A program made the position numbers and the translations under genes. The notes under the pieces are model-generated. The model saw nothing but the letters and a program-made list of their open reading frames with translations, did not search any database and was not told the DNA's origin. Of a stretch of 64,000 nt of DNA, positions 8,822-16,600 are shown piece after piece; position 1 is the stretch's first letter; each line of letters begins with the position of its first letter. Source of the DNA: Burkholderiales bacterium (GTDB taxonomy: Bacteria; Pseudomonadota; Gammaproteobacteria; Burkholderiales; Burkholderiaceae_B); assembly GCA_021299735.1 (NCBI GenBank), contig JAJTEM010000008.1, forward strand, positions 43,384 through 107,383. Direction: 5' to 3'.

Positions 8822-9702
8822 GATGGGTTGGCGAAGTTTTCTGGCAAGGCTTTAAAGCGGGTTTCACAGGCGATAAGGCTAATTTTTTCGAAGCCTGGTT
8901 TATTCGGAAATTTTTCGTCAGCCTGGGCTGAACACACCAACAGCACATTGCCGTTTTCGCCCCCAAAGCAAGGCATGGTGGGTTTGGCCAAGGGCAATTC
9001 AAGGCTTTCAATGAATTCGCCGCGTTCGCTGAAGCGGTCAAGCCGATAGCCTTCCAGAATCGCAACCCAATAACTTCCATCGCTTGTGAAACAGGCGCCA
9101 TCGGGCCGAGCTGTTCCTTCGGAATATTGTTTGATCAATTGCCTGCTGCTTAATTCCCCCGTTTCAAGCTGGTAATCAAATCGCCAAATACATTTGTGCC
9201 GGGTGTCGCTTAGAAACACCGAATTGCCACTGGGTGAAAACGCAAGGCCGTTGCCCACAATCAAATCAGCTATTTTCAGTTCTGCTTTTCCGGATTCAAT
9301 GCAATACAATGCGGCTGTGGCGGGGCTGCGGGCATCAACCAATGTTGATATCCAGATTCTGCCCGCCGTGTCGGCACGGCCATCGTTGAAGCGGTGTTTG
9401 CTTGAATCAAAAGGCGCTTTCAATTTCAAGGTGCAGGTATTGCCCTCGATCAGCCAGCCGCCTTGCCTGCCCAATGCCACCCAGGTGTTTGCCTTTGCTG
9501 TGGGCAGCACGCAGCCTATTTCATCGGGCAATGCAAGGGTACTTAATGGCAGCGTGTTTTTCGATGAGCTGTTCAGCACATCGCTTGAATTCAAACGGTA
9601 CAGGGTGCGGTTATTAATATCTACCCAAGCCCAGCAGCCATGTGCATACCTTGGGCTTTCGGCCAGGCTGCAGAATGGCAATGGCAGGGCTTGCCAATTC
9701 AT
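8809..9702 (-). CDS. SMP-30/gluconolactonase family protein
   Basis: A 297-residue six-bladed propeller protein of the SMP-30/gluconolaconase/LRE family. Recognisable blocks are LAESPRYAHGCWAWVDI near the N-terminus, HRFNDGRADTAGRIWISTL, VGNGLAFSPSGNSVFLSDT and EGTARPDGACFTSDGSYWVA. They supply the Glu, Asn and Asp ligands of the divalent metal in this family. It probably hydrolyses a sugar lactone. ATG 9702 overlaps the pgi stop (TGATG) and gives a protein of normal length; the longer upstream frame lies inside pgi. Co-transcription with pgi supports sugar metabolism. Confidence 0.82.
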   Translation of the reverse strand: MNWQALPLPFCSLAESPRYAHGCWAWVDINNRTLYRLNSSDVLNSSSKNTLPLSTLALPDEIGCVLPTAKANTWVALGRQGGWLIEGNTCTLKLKAPFDSSKHRFNDGRADTAGRIWISTLVDARSPATAALYCIESGKAELKIADLIVGNGLAFSPSGNSVFLSDTRHKCIWRFDYQLETGELSSRQLIKQYSEGTARPDGACFTSDGSYWVAILEGYRLDRFSERGEFIESLELPLAKPTMPCFGGENGNVLLVCSAQADEKFPNKPGFEKISLIACETRFKALPENFANPSYLA

Positions 9703-11249
9703 CACGATGCTGAATTTTTCAGGAAATGGTTGATGAGGTGGGCAGTCACCGGGTTCTCGGCAGGCGCATGGCCCGGCGGTACACTGTGCTCCAGTTGTTC
9801 GGCAATGCATTTGCCCAGTTCAACACCCCATTGGTCAAAGGGGTTGATGTTTTGCATCGCAGCCAGTGCTGCGGTTCGGTGTTCCCACATGCACAGCAGT
9901 GCACCGAGCGAATAGGGTGTTAGCGAATCGAGAAACACCATTTGAACCGGGCGGTGGCCGGGGCAAGATTTGTAGTTGATGTCGGTGTTGTTCAATTCAG
10001 CTTCGGAATTCAGGCGACCCACCGAGAAGGCTTCGGATTGCGCCAATGCATGAGAGAGCAAAACCTGGTGGGATTTCACTTCCTCATGGTCGGGCCTCAC
10101 CACAGCAATCAATTCAACCGAGCTGGCAATTTTGCTTTGGTGCAGCATCTGGAAAAACGCATGTTGGCCATTGGTGCCCACATCGCCCCACAAAATCGGG
10201 CATGCGGGTTTGTCGAGTAACTCCCCATGGTTGTTCACGCCCTTGCCCAGCGATTCCATCCACAGCTGTTGCAGATAAGGCACCAGCTGACTAAGGCGTG
10301 AATCGTAGGGGCTCAGCATCAGCGAGGCTGCGCCATGCTCCAGGTTATACAGGTCGCTCAGCGCAAGCAGCGTGGGAATACACTGGCTGGCTTTGCTTTG
10401 CAGCACATGGCCGTCCATCAGTGCGGCACCTTCCAGCAGTTCATTGAACACCGGGTTGCCGTGTACCATGCGCACCCCAATAGACACTGGGCCCCACAGT
10501 GAATAACGCCCACCCACGGTTTCGCTGAATTCAAATATGCGGTCTGCGGGTATGCCCAGCTCAAGCGCTTTGCTAGGTTTGCAGGTTGCTGCAACCAACG
10601 CTTTGCTGCGGTAAGCAGGCCCGGCTGAATCCAGCCATTTGAAAATATGCTGTGCGTTGTGCAGCGTTTCGCGGGTTGAAAATGATTTGCTGGCAATGAC
10701 CACCAAGGTGGTTTTTGGGTTCAGCGCGGCCAGCGCAGCTTTCATTTCATGGAAGTCTACGTTGGCGGCAAACCGAATATTCAGCGCAGGCGCTTCGCCC
10801 AAATCCAGTTTGCTGAATACGTCGTTGAGCAGGCGTGGGCCCAGGTCAGAACCACCAATGCCCAAATGCAACACGCTGTTGTAGCGCTCGCCATCGGGGG
10901 TGGTGTAACGGCCCGATCGAACCTGCTCCACGAAGTTTTCCATCTGCTGCTGTACTTGCCGTGTCAGTGCCAGTTCATCCCGACCGTTGACCACCAGTGA
11001 CACCGCGGAGTTGTAGGCTTGGGGGTTGCAGGCTGCGCGCAGGGCCCAGTGGCCAGCAGGCCTGTTCTCTGTGCCGTTTACCACTTGCCCGCTAAACAGG
11101 CCTTCAATAAAGGCAGACAAATTCTTGTGCGCTTGGGTTTTCTCAAAGTTCAGCACATGGCTGGCGCTGTAAAGCTGCCGGTCCAGATTGATGTGAACTG
11201 GGCCGAGACTGCGGGAAAGATAGCCGGGGTTTAAGGCAGATGTGTTCAT
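9702..11249 (-). CDS. pgi: glucose-6-phosphate isomerase
   Basis: This 515-residue enzyme interconverts glucose-6-phosphate and fructose-6-phosphate in the cytoplasm. Family motifs are clear: HLGIGGSDLGPRLL, SKSFSTRETL, the signature GGRYSLWGPVSIG, and MESLGKGVNNHGELL with QHAFFQMLHQ. It is shorter at the N-terminus than the 549-residue E. coli enzyme. I chose ATG 11249; the frame extends to 11312, but that extension runs through a strong hairpin and has no conserved sequence. No clear Shine-Dalgarno precedes either start. The gene is translationally coupled to the lactonase. Confidence 0.92.
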   Translation of the reverse strand: MNTSALNPGYLSRSLGPVHINLDRQLYSASHVLNFEKTQAHKNLSAFIEGLFSGQVVNGTENRPAGHWALRAACNPQAYNSAVSLVVNGRDELALTRQVQQQMENFVEQVRSGRYTTPDGERYNSVLHLGIGGSDLGPRLLNDVFSKLDLGEAPALNIRFAANVDFHEMKAALAALNPKTTLVVIASKSFSTRETLHNAQHIFKWLDSAGPAYRSKALVAATCKPSKALELGIPADRIFEFSETVGGRYSLWGPVSIGVRMVHGNPVFNELLEGAALMDGHVLQSKASQCIPTLLALSDLYNLEHGAASLMLSPYDSRLSQLVPYLQQLWMESLGKGVNNHGELLDKPACPILWGDVGTNGQHAFFQMLHQSKIASSVELIAVVRPDHEEVKSHQVLLSHALAQSEAFSVGRLNSEAELNNTDINYKSCPGHRPVQMVFLDSLTPYSLGALLCMWEHRTAALAAMQNINPFDQWGVELGKCIAEQLEHSVPPGHAPAENPVTAHLINHFLKNSAS

Positions 11250-11297
11250 GAATATGCCAATGGGGAAATAAAAAAGGCGCTGAAAATGTGCTTCAAC

Positions 11298-11321
11298 GCC
11301 GAAGTTTCGCACGACTTCGGC
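11298..11321 (-). terminator. hairpin between exbD and pgi
   Basis: GCCGAAGT and ACTTCGGC form a perfect 8-bp stem around an 8-nt loop. It lies 31 bp after the exbD stop on the minus strand. No strong T-run follows, so it may be a weak terminator or a 3' end protector separating the tonB operon from pgi. Confidence 0.45.
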
Positions 11322-11352
11322 AGAGTGTGTCCAACTGGCTCTAAAAATTGAA

Positions 11353-11766
11353 TCAGGGTGTGCCTGTGGGTTCGGTCATGAATCCAAGCTTTTCCACGCC
11401 AGCACGTTGGGCGGCGGCCATGACCTGAACTACTTTTTCATATTCCACTGCCTTATCCCCCTGAATGCGTAACTCGGGTTGTTTTTTTTGCTGCGCCACT
11501 GCTTGTAAACGTAGTTCCAGGTTTTCAAATGTCAGTGTTTCTTCATTCCACATCAAGCTACCGTCGCGCTGCACGGTCAGTGTGATCACATCGGGTTTTA
11601 CTTCTGTGGGTTGCTGGCTGGCCTGCGGCAAATCTACTTTCACGGAATGTGTAATCACCGGCACGGTAATAATGAAAATAATCAGCAGTACCAACATCAC
11701 GTCCACCAAGGGCGTCATGTTGATTTCGCTAATTTCCTGCTGATCGTCGTAAGAATTGAACGACAT
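11353..11766 (-). CDS. exbD: ExbD, TonB-system energising protein
   Basis: A 137-residue protein with one transmembrane helix near the N-terminus. The segment EISEINMTPLVDVMLVLLII contains the conserved Asp (about residue 22) that carries protons, and a periplasmic domain follows. It forms the proton-driven motor with ExbB and TonB for outer-membrane receptors. It starts 3 bp after the exbB stop and is the last gene of tonB-exbB-exbD. Confidence 0.92.
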   Translation of the reverse strand: MSFNSYDDQQEISEINMTPLVDVMLVLLIIFIITVPVITHSVKVDLPQASQQPTEVKPDVITLTVQRDGSLMWNEETLTFENLELRLQAVAQQKKQPELRIQGDKAVEYEKVVQVMAAAQRAGVEKLGFMTEPTGTP

Positions 11767-11769
11767 GGC

Positions 11770-12489
11770 TTAAGCCTCCTTTTTCAGGGGCATGGTGCGT
11801 ACCGCAGAATCTTTCTGCATGGGTGAACCGGTCAGGAAATAGGCATGCAACTGTCGTGCAAAGCGGTTCAGTTTGCTCAGCAAACCTTTGTTGGCGCGGG
11901 TTAATGCGTTGTAGCCCAACACAGCCGGAATGGCCACAGCCAGGCCAAATGCAGTCATGATGAGGGCTTCGCCCACGGGGCCCGCCACTTTGTCGATACT
12001 GGCCTGACCAGAAACACCGATACCCACCAGCGCATGGTAAATGCCCCACACTGTGCCAAACAGGCCAACAAACGGCGCAGTAGAACCCACTGAGGCGAGA
12101 ATGGACAAGCCGGACTGAAGTTTTTCGGCGGCTTCATCCATGGCGCCACGCAGTGCCTCGCTAAGCCAATCGGCCAGGCTGATTTGGCCATGCAGGTCGT
12201 CTTTGTTGGTGCTGTGGTGATTCACTGCAGCCTGGCCTTCAATGGCCATGTGGTGGAAAGGGTTGCCGGTGTCTTTGCCCAGCACTTGAAGGCCTTCAGC
12301 GAAGCTGTGGGTGTGCCAGAATTGATCGACTGTGCCTACATTTCTACGCAGGCGATACAGGCGCATGCTGCGCGTAATGATGACGTACCACGACGCGATC
12401 GACATGATCAACAGCAGCAATGCAACGCCTTTGATGACCCAGTCACCTTGGGCCCACATGGCGGCCAGGCCGTAAGGATTATTTTCCAT
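11770..12489 (-). CDS. exbB: ExbB, proton channel of the TonB system
   Basis: A 239-residue inner-membrane protein with three predicted helices. It shows the MotA/TolQ/ExbB signature: LASVGSTAPFVGLFGTVWGI and GPVGEALIMTAFGLAVAIPAV. It surrounds the ExbD helices and conducts protons to drive TonB. It is encoded between tonB and exbD on the minus strand and shares their Fur-type promoter. Confidence 0.93.
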   Translation of the reverse strand: MENNPYGLAAMWAQGDWVIKGVALLLLIMSIASWYVIITRSMRLYRLRRNVGTVDQFWHTHSFAEGLQVLGKDTGNPFHHMAIEGQAAVNHHSTNKDDLHGQISLADWLSEALRGAMDEAAEKLQSGLSILASVGSTAPFVGLFGTVWGIYHALVGIGVSGQASIDKVAGPVGEALIMTAFGLAVAIPAVLGYNALTRANKGLLSKLNRFARQLHAYFLTGSPMQKDSAVRTMPLKKEA

Positions 12490-12519
12490 TTCAATTAACC
12501 TCGCTTGAATTCAATGTTC

Positions 12520-13242
12520 TCAGTTATTCAGCACAAAAGAAACCGGTTGCACGTACCAAAACGGAATTGGTTTGTCGCCCCGTTTGGCGGGCACATACTT
12601 CCAGGTTTTAACAGCTTGAAGGGCTGCGTTGTCCAGCCGCGGAAAGCCGCTTGACCGGTTCAGTTTGATTTCACCCACACTGCCATCGGTCAGTATGTAG
12701 ACATCCAGCATCACCCGGCCTTGCTCACCAAGCCTTCTCGAAAGCGCTGGGTATTGTGGGGCCGGGTTGTTCAGGTGTGCAGCGTCGGTACGTGGTGGCG
12801 TTACCGGTGCTGGCGCTTCGGGTGCGGGTGCGGCCTGTTGCACAGGCGGTGATGGCGGCGATGGTGGTGCAGTTGCAACTGGGGTCGATTGCGGTGCGGG
12901 TTCCGGCGCCACTTCACGCACAGGTTCGGGTTTGTCTAAAGGCCTGGGCGTTGGCTTGCGTGTTGGTTCGGCAGTTGGTTTGGGCTCGGGCTTGACCACA
13001 GGTTTGGGCTCTGCCTTGGGGGGCGGCGCCATTGGTTTGGGAGGGGGTGGGGCAGGTTCAGCTTGTGGGGGCACCAATATGCCGACCACGCTGGGTGGCG
13101 TAGTGATGGGTTCACTGACGCCAAGTTGTTGCGCGGCCCAAACCAAACCCAGCACGTGCAACAGCACCACACCTGCGAAAGTGAGGGCGTTAGCGATTGG
13201 TTGACTGTTGTTGCTCAGTGAGGCTGTGATGGGAACGGACAT
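12520..13242 (-). CDS. tonB: TonB, energy transducer
   Basis: A 240-residue protein with an N-terminal membrane anchor (ANALTFAGVVLLHVLGLVWA), a long Pro/Glu/Lys-rich periplasm-spanning linker with many PKP and PEP repeats, and a C-terminal TonB domain (YPALSRRLGEQGRVMLDVYI, SSGFPRLDNAALQAVKTWKY). ATG 13242 was chosen because the upstream extension in the same frame has no TonB-like content. It links the ExbBD motor to the receptors at 16.6 kb and probably others. Confidence 0.92.
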   Translation of the reverse strand: MSVPITASLSNNSQPIANALTFAGVVLLHVLGLVWAAQQLGVSEPITTPPSVVGILVPPQAEPAPPPPKPMAPPPKAEPKPVVKPEPKPTAEPTRKPTPRPLDKPEPVREVAPEPAPQSTPVATAPPSPPSPPVQQAAPAPEAPAPVTPPRTDAAHLNNPAPQYPALSRRLGEQGRVMLDVYILTDGSVGEIKLNRSSGFPRLDNAALQAVKTWKYVPAKRGDKPIPFWYVQPVSFVLNN

Positions 13243-13378
13243 GGTGTTCAACGTTGTGTTGATTGAATTAATTGCTTCGATCTTGCTTGCGGACTGTTGA
13301 ATCAGCAAGCAATTTTCATGCACCCCGTATTTGTAACAGAAAAGAAGCACTGGCTTGCGGCGGCTGGCTGGTGCGGGA

Positions 13379-13478
13379 GGATCTTTCCGAGCGAGGAAGG
13401 CCTACCGGTGAGGATGCCAACTGTTGCGAAGAAGGAGATTGAACGGTAGACCCACGGCAATCTCACCCGGAAAGATTT
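13379..13478 (-). ncRNA. folded 5' leader of tonB, candidate regulatory RNA
   Basis: About 100 nt in the 380-bp tonB/bfr gap can fold into a nested structure. The outer stem is 13381-13389 (ATCTTTCCG) with 13468-13476 (CGGAAAGAT), 9 perfect pairs extended by two G-U pairs. The inner stem is 13407-13418 (GGTGAGGATGCC) with 13456-13467 (GGCAATCTCACC), 11 of 12 paired counting one G-U. An alternative pairing of 13399-13406 with 13445-13452 is possible. On the minus strand it lies between the Fur-like site and tonB, so it would be transcribed as tonB leader. It does not match the cobalamin or TPP consensus I can recall. No ORF of note is inside. Confidence 0.45.
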
Positions 13479-13483
13479 AAACG

Positions 13484-13506
13484 AGAAGTGTTATCATTAT
13501 TGTTTG
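13484..13506. promoter_or_regulatory. Fur-box-like site, tonB/bfr intergenic region
   Basis: The stretch contains GTTATCATTATTGT, or ACAATAATGATAAC on the minus strand, which resembles the Fur consensus GATAATGATAATCATTATC. It lies 240 bp before tonB and 120 bp before bfr. Iron repression of tonB is the usual use. Confidence 0.55.
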
Positions 13507-13623
13507 GTTTTTTGAGTTTGGCAAGTGTTTTTTAAAAAGCGCCCCGGAAAAGGGTTACGGCTACCTTTGCATGCGTTGTACACTGTTGTTTGAGCTGATT
13601 TTTGAATGCACGGGAGAAGAAGG

Positions 13624-14100
13624 ATGAAGGGTTCAAGCAAGGTGATTGCAGCACTGAATGCACAGTTAAAGAATGAGCTGACGGCGATTAACCAGTATTT
13701 CCTGCATTCGCGTATTTTCGGCAATTGGGGCCTGGATGTGCTGAAGAAAAAAGAGTACGAGGAATCAATTGGCGAGATGAAGCACGCGGATCGATTGATT
13801 GAACGTGTTCTGATGCTGGATGGTTTGCCCAATCTGCAAGACCTTGGCAAATTGATGATTGGCGAAAACACACGCGAGATTCTGGAGAGCGATCTGAAAA
13901 TGGAAAGCGCAGCCCAGGTCACAATCAAGGATGGCATCAAAGTGTCGGAAGACGAGCGAGATTATGTTTCTCGCGACATTCTGAAAGATATTCTGGAAGA
14001 CACCGAAGAGCATATCGACTGGCTGGAAACCCAGCTGAGCCTGATCGACAGGGTAGGCCTTCAGAATTACGAGCAATCCATGATGGGTGTTTCCGAGTAA
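13624..14100 (+). CDS. bfr: bacterioferritin
   Basis: A 158-residue ferritin subunit that stores iron in a 24-mer shell. Ferroxidase ligands are visible in LKNELTAINQYFLH (E18), GEMKHADRLIERVLML (E51-region and H54-type residues) and LEDTEEHIDWLETQ. The heme-binding Met of RVLMLDGLPNL is present, which marks Bfr rather than non-heme ferritin. ATG 13624 follows GGGAGAAGAAGG; an upstream in-frame ATG at 13606 lies before that ribosome site and was rejected. The ferredoxin gene bfd follows. Confidence 0.94.
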   Translation: MKGSSKVIAALNAQLKNELTAINQYFLHSRIFGNWGLDVLKKKEYEESIGEMKHADRLIERVLMLDGLPNLQDLGKLMIGENTREILESDLKMESAAQVTIKDGIKVSEDERDYVSRDILKDILEDTEEHIDWLETQLSLIDRVGLQNYEQSMMGVSE

Positions 14101-14156
14101 AAAAATACGTCACGAAAAACAACGGTCTTCAGGGTGCGTAAAAAAACACTTGATTA

Positions 14157-14182
14157 TAGTAATGCGAATCATTATTATTTAA
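14157..14182. promoter_or_regulatory. Fur-box-like site before bfd
   Basis: TAATGCGAATCATTATTATT matches one half of the Fur consensus well (AATCATTAT) and the other partly. It lies 31 bp before the bfd start, in the correct place for iron repression of bfd, which is induced on iron starvation in other bacteria. Confidence 0.6.
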
Positions 14183-14212
14183 TTCAAGTTCAACGCATTT
14201 TGAGGTCTCGCT

Positions 14213-14413
14213 GTGATCATCTGCATTTGCGCCAATGTAAGCGACCGTGCCATTTCTGAAGCCGTGCGTAGCGGTTGCGGTTCCATAGATGACATCACGA
14301 TGAAAACCGGTGCTTGCTCTGGTTGTGGTCAATGCCGCATGCACTGTCAAAGTGAAATCGATGCGCAGAACATGCTCAGTCAGGTCAGCGAAATGAGCCA
14401 GCAAACATTTTGA
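14213..14413 (+). CDS. bfd: bacterioferritin-associated ferredoxin
   Basis: A 66-residue [2Fe-2S] protein with the Bfd cysteine pattern: MIICICANV at the start and GACSGCGQCRMHC near residue 33-45 (CxC then CxxC). Bfd docks to Bfr and reduces stored ferric iron for release. The start is GTG 14213. It is separated from bfr by a Fur-like site, so it can be induced independently when iron is low. Confidence 0.9.
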   Translation: MIICICANVSDRAISEAVRSGCGSIDDITMKTGACSGCGQCRMHCQSEIDAQNMLSQVSEMSQQTF

Positions 14414-14427
14414 TCAAGTGATTCCAG

Positions 14428-16341
14428 TCAATTGTTGCCACGCAGCCTGTCCACTTCAACCGCTGCAACACCACTGGCATTGTTGCCCCAGCTTCGCCGA
14501 ATGTAGGTAACCACGGCCGCAATGTCGTTGTTGCTCAGTTCAACTCGATAAGGTGGCATGCCGTGTGGGTAAGGAACACCTCGTGTGCTTGGCGAAAACC
14601 CACCGTTGAGCACCATGCGTATTGAATTGGCTGGGTTGGGTGCAATTACATTCACATTGCCTGCCAGGGCCGGGAATTGCCGGGCTTTGCCTTCGCCTTT
14701 CTTGCCATGGCATTCTGCGCAGGTGTTGGAGTATATGTTTTCACCGCGCTGCATCAACGGTAGCAAGGTTCGCTGTCCAAGCCCGATCGATTCCTTTTCT
14801 GAGGGGGCTTGTGCAGGCAGGCTTTTCAGGTAAACCGCCATGGCTTGTGTATCGGCAGCATTGGCAAATTGCAGGCTGTGGGCAATCACCTCGCTCATAG
14901 GGCCGTAGCTTGCGGCGTGGCGGTTTACACCCGTTTGCAAATATTGCGCAACGTCGTCTTCACTCCACTTTCCCAAGCCTTCAACCGGGTGATTATTCAA
15001 TGCGGGTGCAAACCAGTTCAGTACTGGAATTGTGGCCCCGCTTAAATTCAGCTTTTCTTTTAATCCCCCCAAAGTATTGCGTGGTGTGTGGCAAGCAGCA
15101 CAATGCCCAGGGCCATTGACCAGGTAAGCGCCACGGTTCCACATCGCTGTTTGTGTTGCATCGGGTTTGAATTCCCCCTCCTTGAAATACAGTGCTCGCC
15201 ACACAGCCAAAAGCGGGCGGTGGTTGAAAGGAAATTGCAATTCAGGCTGCGGTGTTTTTTGTGCGATGGCTGGAATGCGTTTTAAATAGGCGAATAAATC
15301 ATCGACTTCAGCCCGGCTCATTTTGGTGTAGTCGGTGTAAGGGAAGGCGGGGTATAAATAATTCCCGTTTTTCGAGATACCGCGGTGCATGGCTTTGTAA
15401 AAATCGTCGGCTGTCCAACTGCCCAGTCCGTGTTCTGAATTGGGGGTTAAGTTGGTGCTGTAAATTTTTCCAAACGGTGTTTCAATTGCCCGGCCACCCG
15501 CATACGGCTTTTTGGGCTCGGCGGTGTGGCAACCAGCACAATTGCCCAAGCGTGCAAGGTAGGCACCACGTTTTTCCTGTTCACTCAACACATTCAATGC
15601 TATGGGTTCAGGCGATACATTGTTGCTGCTGGGCGCGGCGGTGGTGGTGTGCGTTCCACATTGCAGTGGAAATTGAAGGGAATTTGCAGCCGCTGCCTTT
15701 GCGTTTGCAGGCACAGGCTGTGCGGCCAAATAGGCCGTGGCGGTGTTCAATTGCTCGGGGCTTAATGCTTTCACCAAGGCATGCATGCAATCCGGGTCGG
15801 CGGCTTTGCGTTGCCCGTTGCGCCACTTGCCCAATTGGGCATTCAGGTAATCACGCGGCAAGCCCAGCAAGCCCGGTGTATAGGGCTCTACACCGGTGAG
15901 TGCTTGCCCGTGGCAGGCTGCGCATGCAGGAATTTTCTTCGATGCAATACCTTCGAAAACCAGGCGTTTGCCTTGCTCAAGTTCTGTGGCGCTTGCCGTG
16001 CTTTTTGCTGGAGCGGGGTAGGGCGGGTTTTGGGCGGCAAAATATTTTGCCATTTGCTGCAAGTAGTCGTTTGACAAATGTAGCACCATGCCGTTCATGG
16101 CGGCGTGTTGCCGGCTGCCATCCCGAAAGGCGATTAACTGGTTGTACAGGTAGCCTTCAGGTTTGCCTGCAATGCGTGGGTAGTAGCCTTCAGTGCTGGC
16201 ACGCCCTTCCGCGCCATGGCAGGCCACGCAAGCCTGAACGCGGCTGGCCATGTCGGGTGTGTTGTTCTCCACCTTGGTTTGGGCATTGATTGTGAAACTG
16301 GCGAGAAAAAGAACTGCGGTGGTGGCGAGGCGGGAAATCAT
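14428..16341 (-). CDS. penta-heme cytochrome c (c4-like plus AdhB-like fusion)
   Basis: A secreted protein of 637 residues, with signal peptide LATTAVLFLASFTINA. Five CxxCH heme sites are present: C38-H42, C140-H144, C268-H272, C414-H418 and C541-H545. Residues 30-210 resemble a di-heme cytochrome c4 (CVACHGAEGRA, YYPRIAGKPEGYLYNQL). Residues 255-637 resemble the three-heme subunit of membrane alcohol/gluconate dehydrogenases (RGAYLARLGNCAGCHTA, RGAYLVNGPGHCAACHTPRN, CAECHGKKGEG). It probably passes electrons from a periplasmic dehydrogenase to the oxidase. No dehydrogenase is adjacent; the nearest is the PQQ enzyme at 30 kb. No C-terminal anchor is seen. Confidence 0.85.
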   Translation of the reverse strand: MISRLATTAVLFLASFTINAQTKVENNTPDMASRVQACVACHGAEGRASTEGYYPRIAGKPEGYLYNQLIAFRDGSRQHAAMNGMVLHLSNDYLQQMAKYFAAQNPPYPAPAKSTASATELEQGKRLVFEGIASKKIPACAACHGQALTGVEPYTPGLLGLPRDYLNAQLGKWRNGQRKAADPDCMHALVKALSPEQLNTATAYLAAQPVPANAKAAAANSLQFPLQCGTHTTTAAPSSNNVSPEPIALNVLSEQEKRGAYLARLGNCAGCHTAEPKKPYAGGRAIETPFGKIYSTNLTPNSEHGLGSWTADDFYKAMHRGISKNGNYLYPAFPYTDYTKMSRAEVDDLFAYLKRIPAIAQKTPQPELQFPFNHRPLLAVWRALYFKEGEFKPDATQTAMWNRGAYLVNGPGHCAACHTPRNTLGGLKEKLNLSGATIPVLNWFAPALNNHPVEGLGKWSEDDVAQYLQTGVNRHAASYGPMSEVIAHSLQFANAADTQAMAVYLKSLPAQAPSEKESIGLGQRTLLPLMQRGENIYSNTCAECHGKKGEGKARQFPALAGNVNVIAPNPANSIRMVLNGGFSPSTRGVPYPHGMPPYRVELSNNDIAAVVTYIRRSWGNNASGVAAVEVDRLRGNN

Positions 16342-16459
16342 GGGCGCTACTTAAAAATCAAGGCCAGCCAAGTATACGCCAGTGGTGTGACTAGCCGTTG
16401 CGAACCGGTCAAGAAAATCTGCCTGATTTCAACAGTCGAGGGCTGTTCGGCCTGGCCGA

Positions 16460-16495
16460 AAGCGCGCTCCGCCCGCTGTGTTAGCGGGCGCGCTT
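16460..16495. terminator. GC-rich hairpin in the gap before the penta-heme gene
   Basis: AAGCGCG pairs with CGCGCTT and the inner CCCGC pairs with GCGGG, with a 5-nt bulge and 7-nt loop. No T-run follows on either strand. It lies in the 259-bp gap 3' of the receptor gene and 5' of the cytochrome gene, so it may end or stabilise the receptor transcript. A second hairpin sits at 16537-16581. Confidence 0.4.
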
Positions 16496-16536
16496 AAGCC
16501 TGAGATGATGCAATCAGGGGTTTCAGATTTTCTGGT

Positions 16537-16581
16537 GAGCAAGGGTTGGTTACACCACTGGCGCAGGTGCTGTCCTTGCTC
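16537..16581. repeat. inverted repeat 3' of the siderophore receptor
   Basis: GAGCAAGG (16537-16544) and CCTTGCTC (16574-16581) are perfect 8-nt arms around 29 nt that can itself pair (CACC with GGTG). It lies 20 bp beyond the receptor stop on the minus strand. It is not followed by T residues, so it is described only as a structured 3' region. Confidence 0.4.
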
Positions 16582-16600
16582 TAAGCGTGATAACGATCAA

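Noticed and set aside
11250..11312. Longer pgi start giving 21 extra residues
   Set aside because: The extension begins at a hairpin and has no conserved Pgi sequence; ATG 11249 gives a normal core.
13379..13478. Cobalamin riboswitch in the tonB leader
   Set aside because: Fragments such as GCAACAGT and CCAGCC recall the consensus, but the B12 box and the GGTGAAATTCC element are absent.
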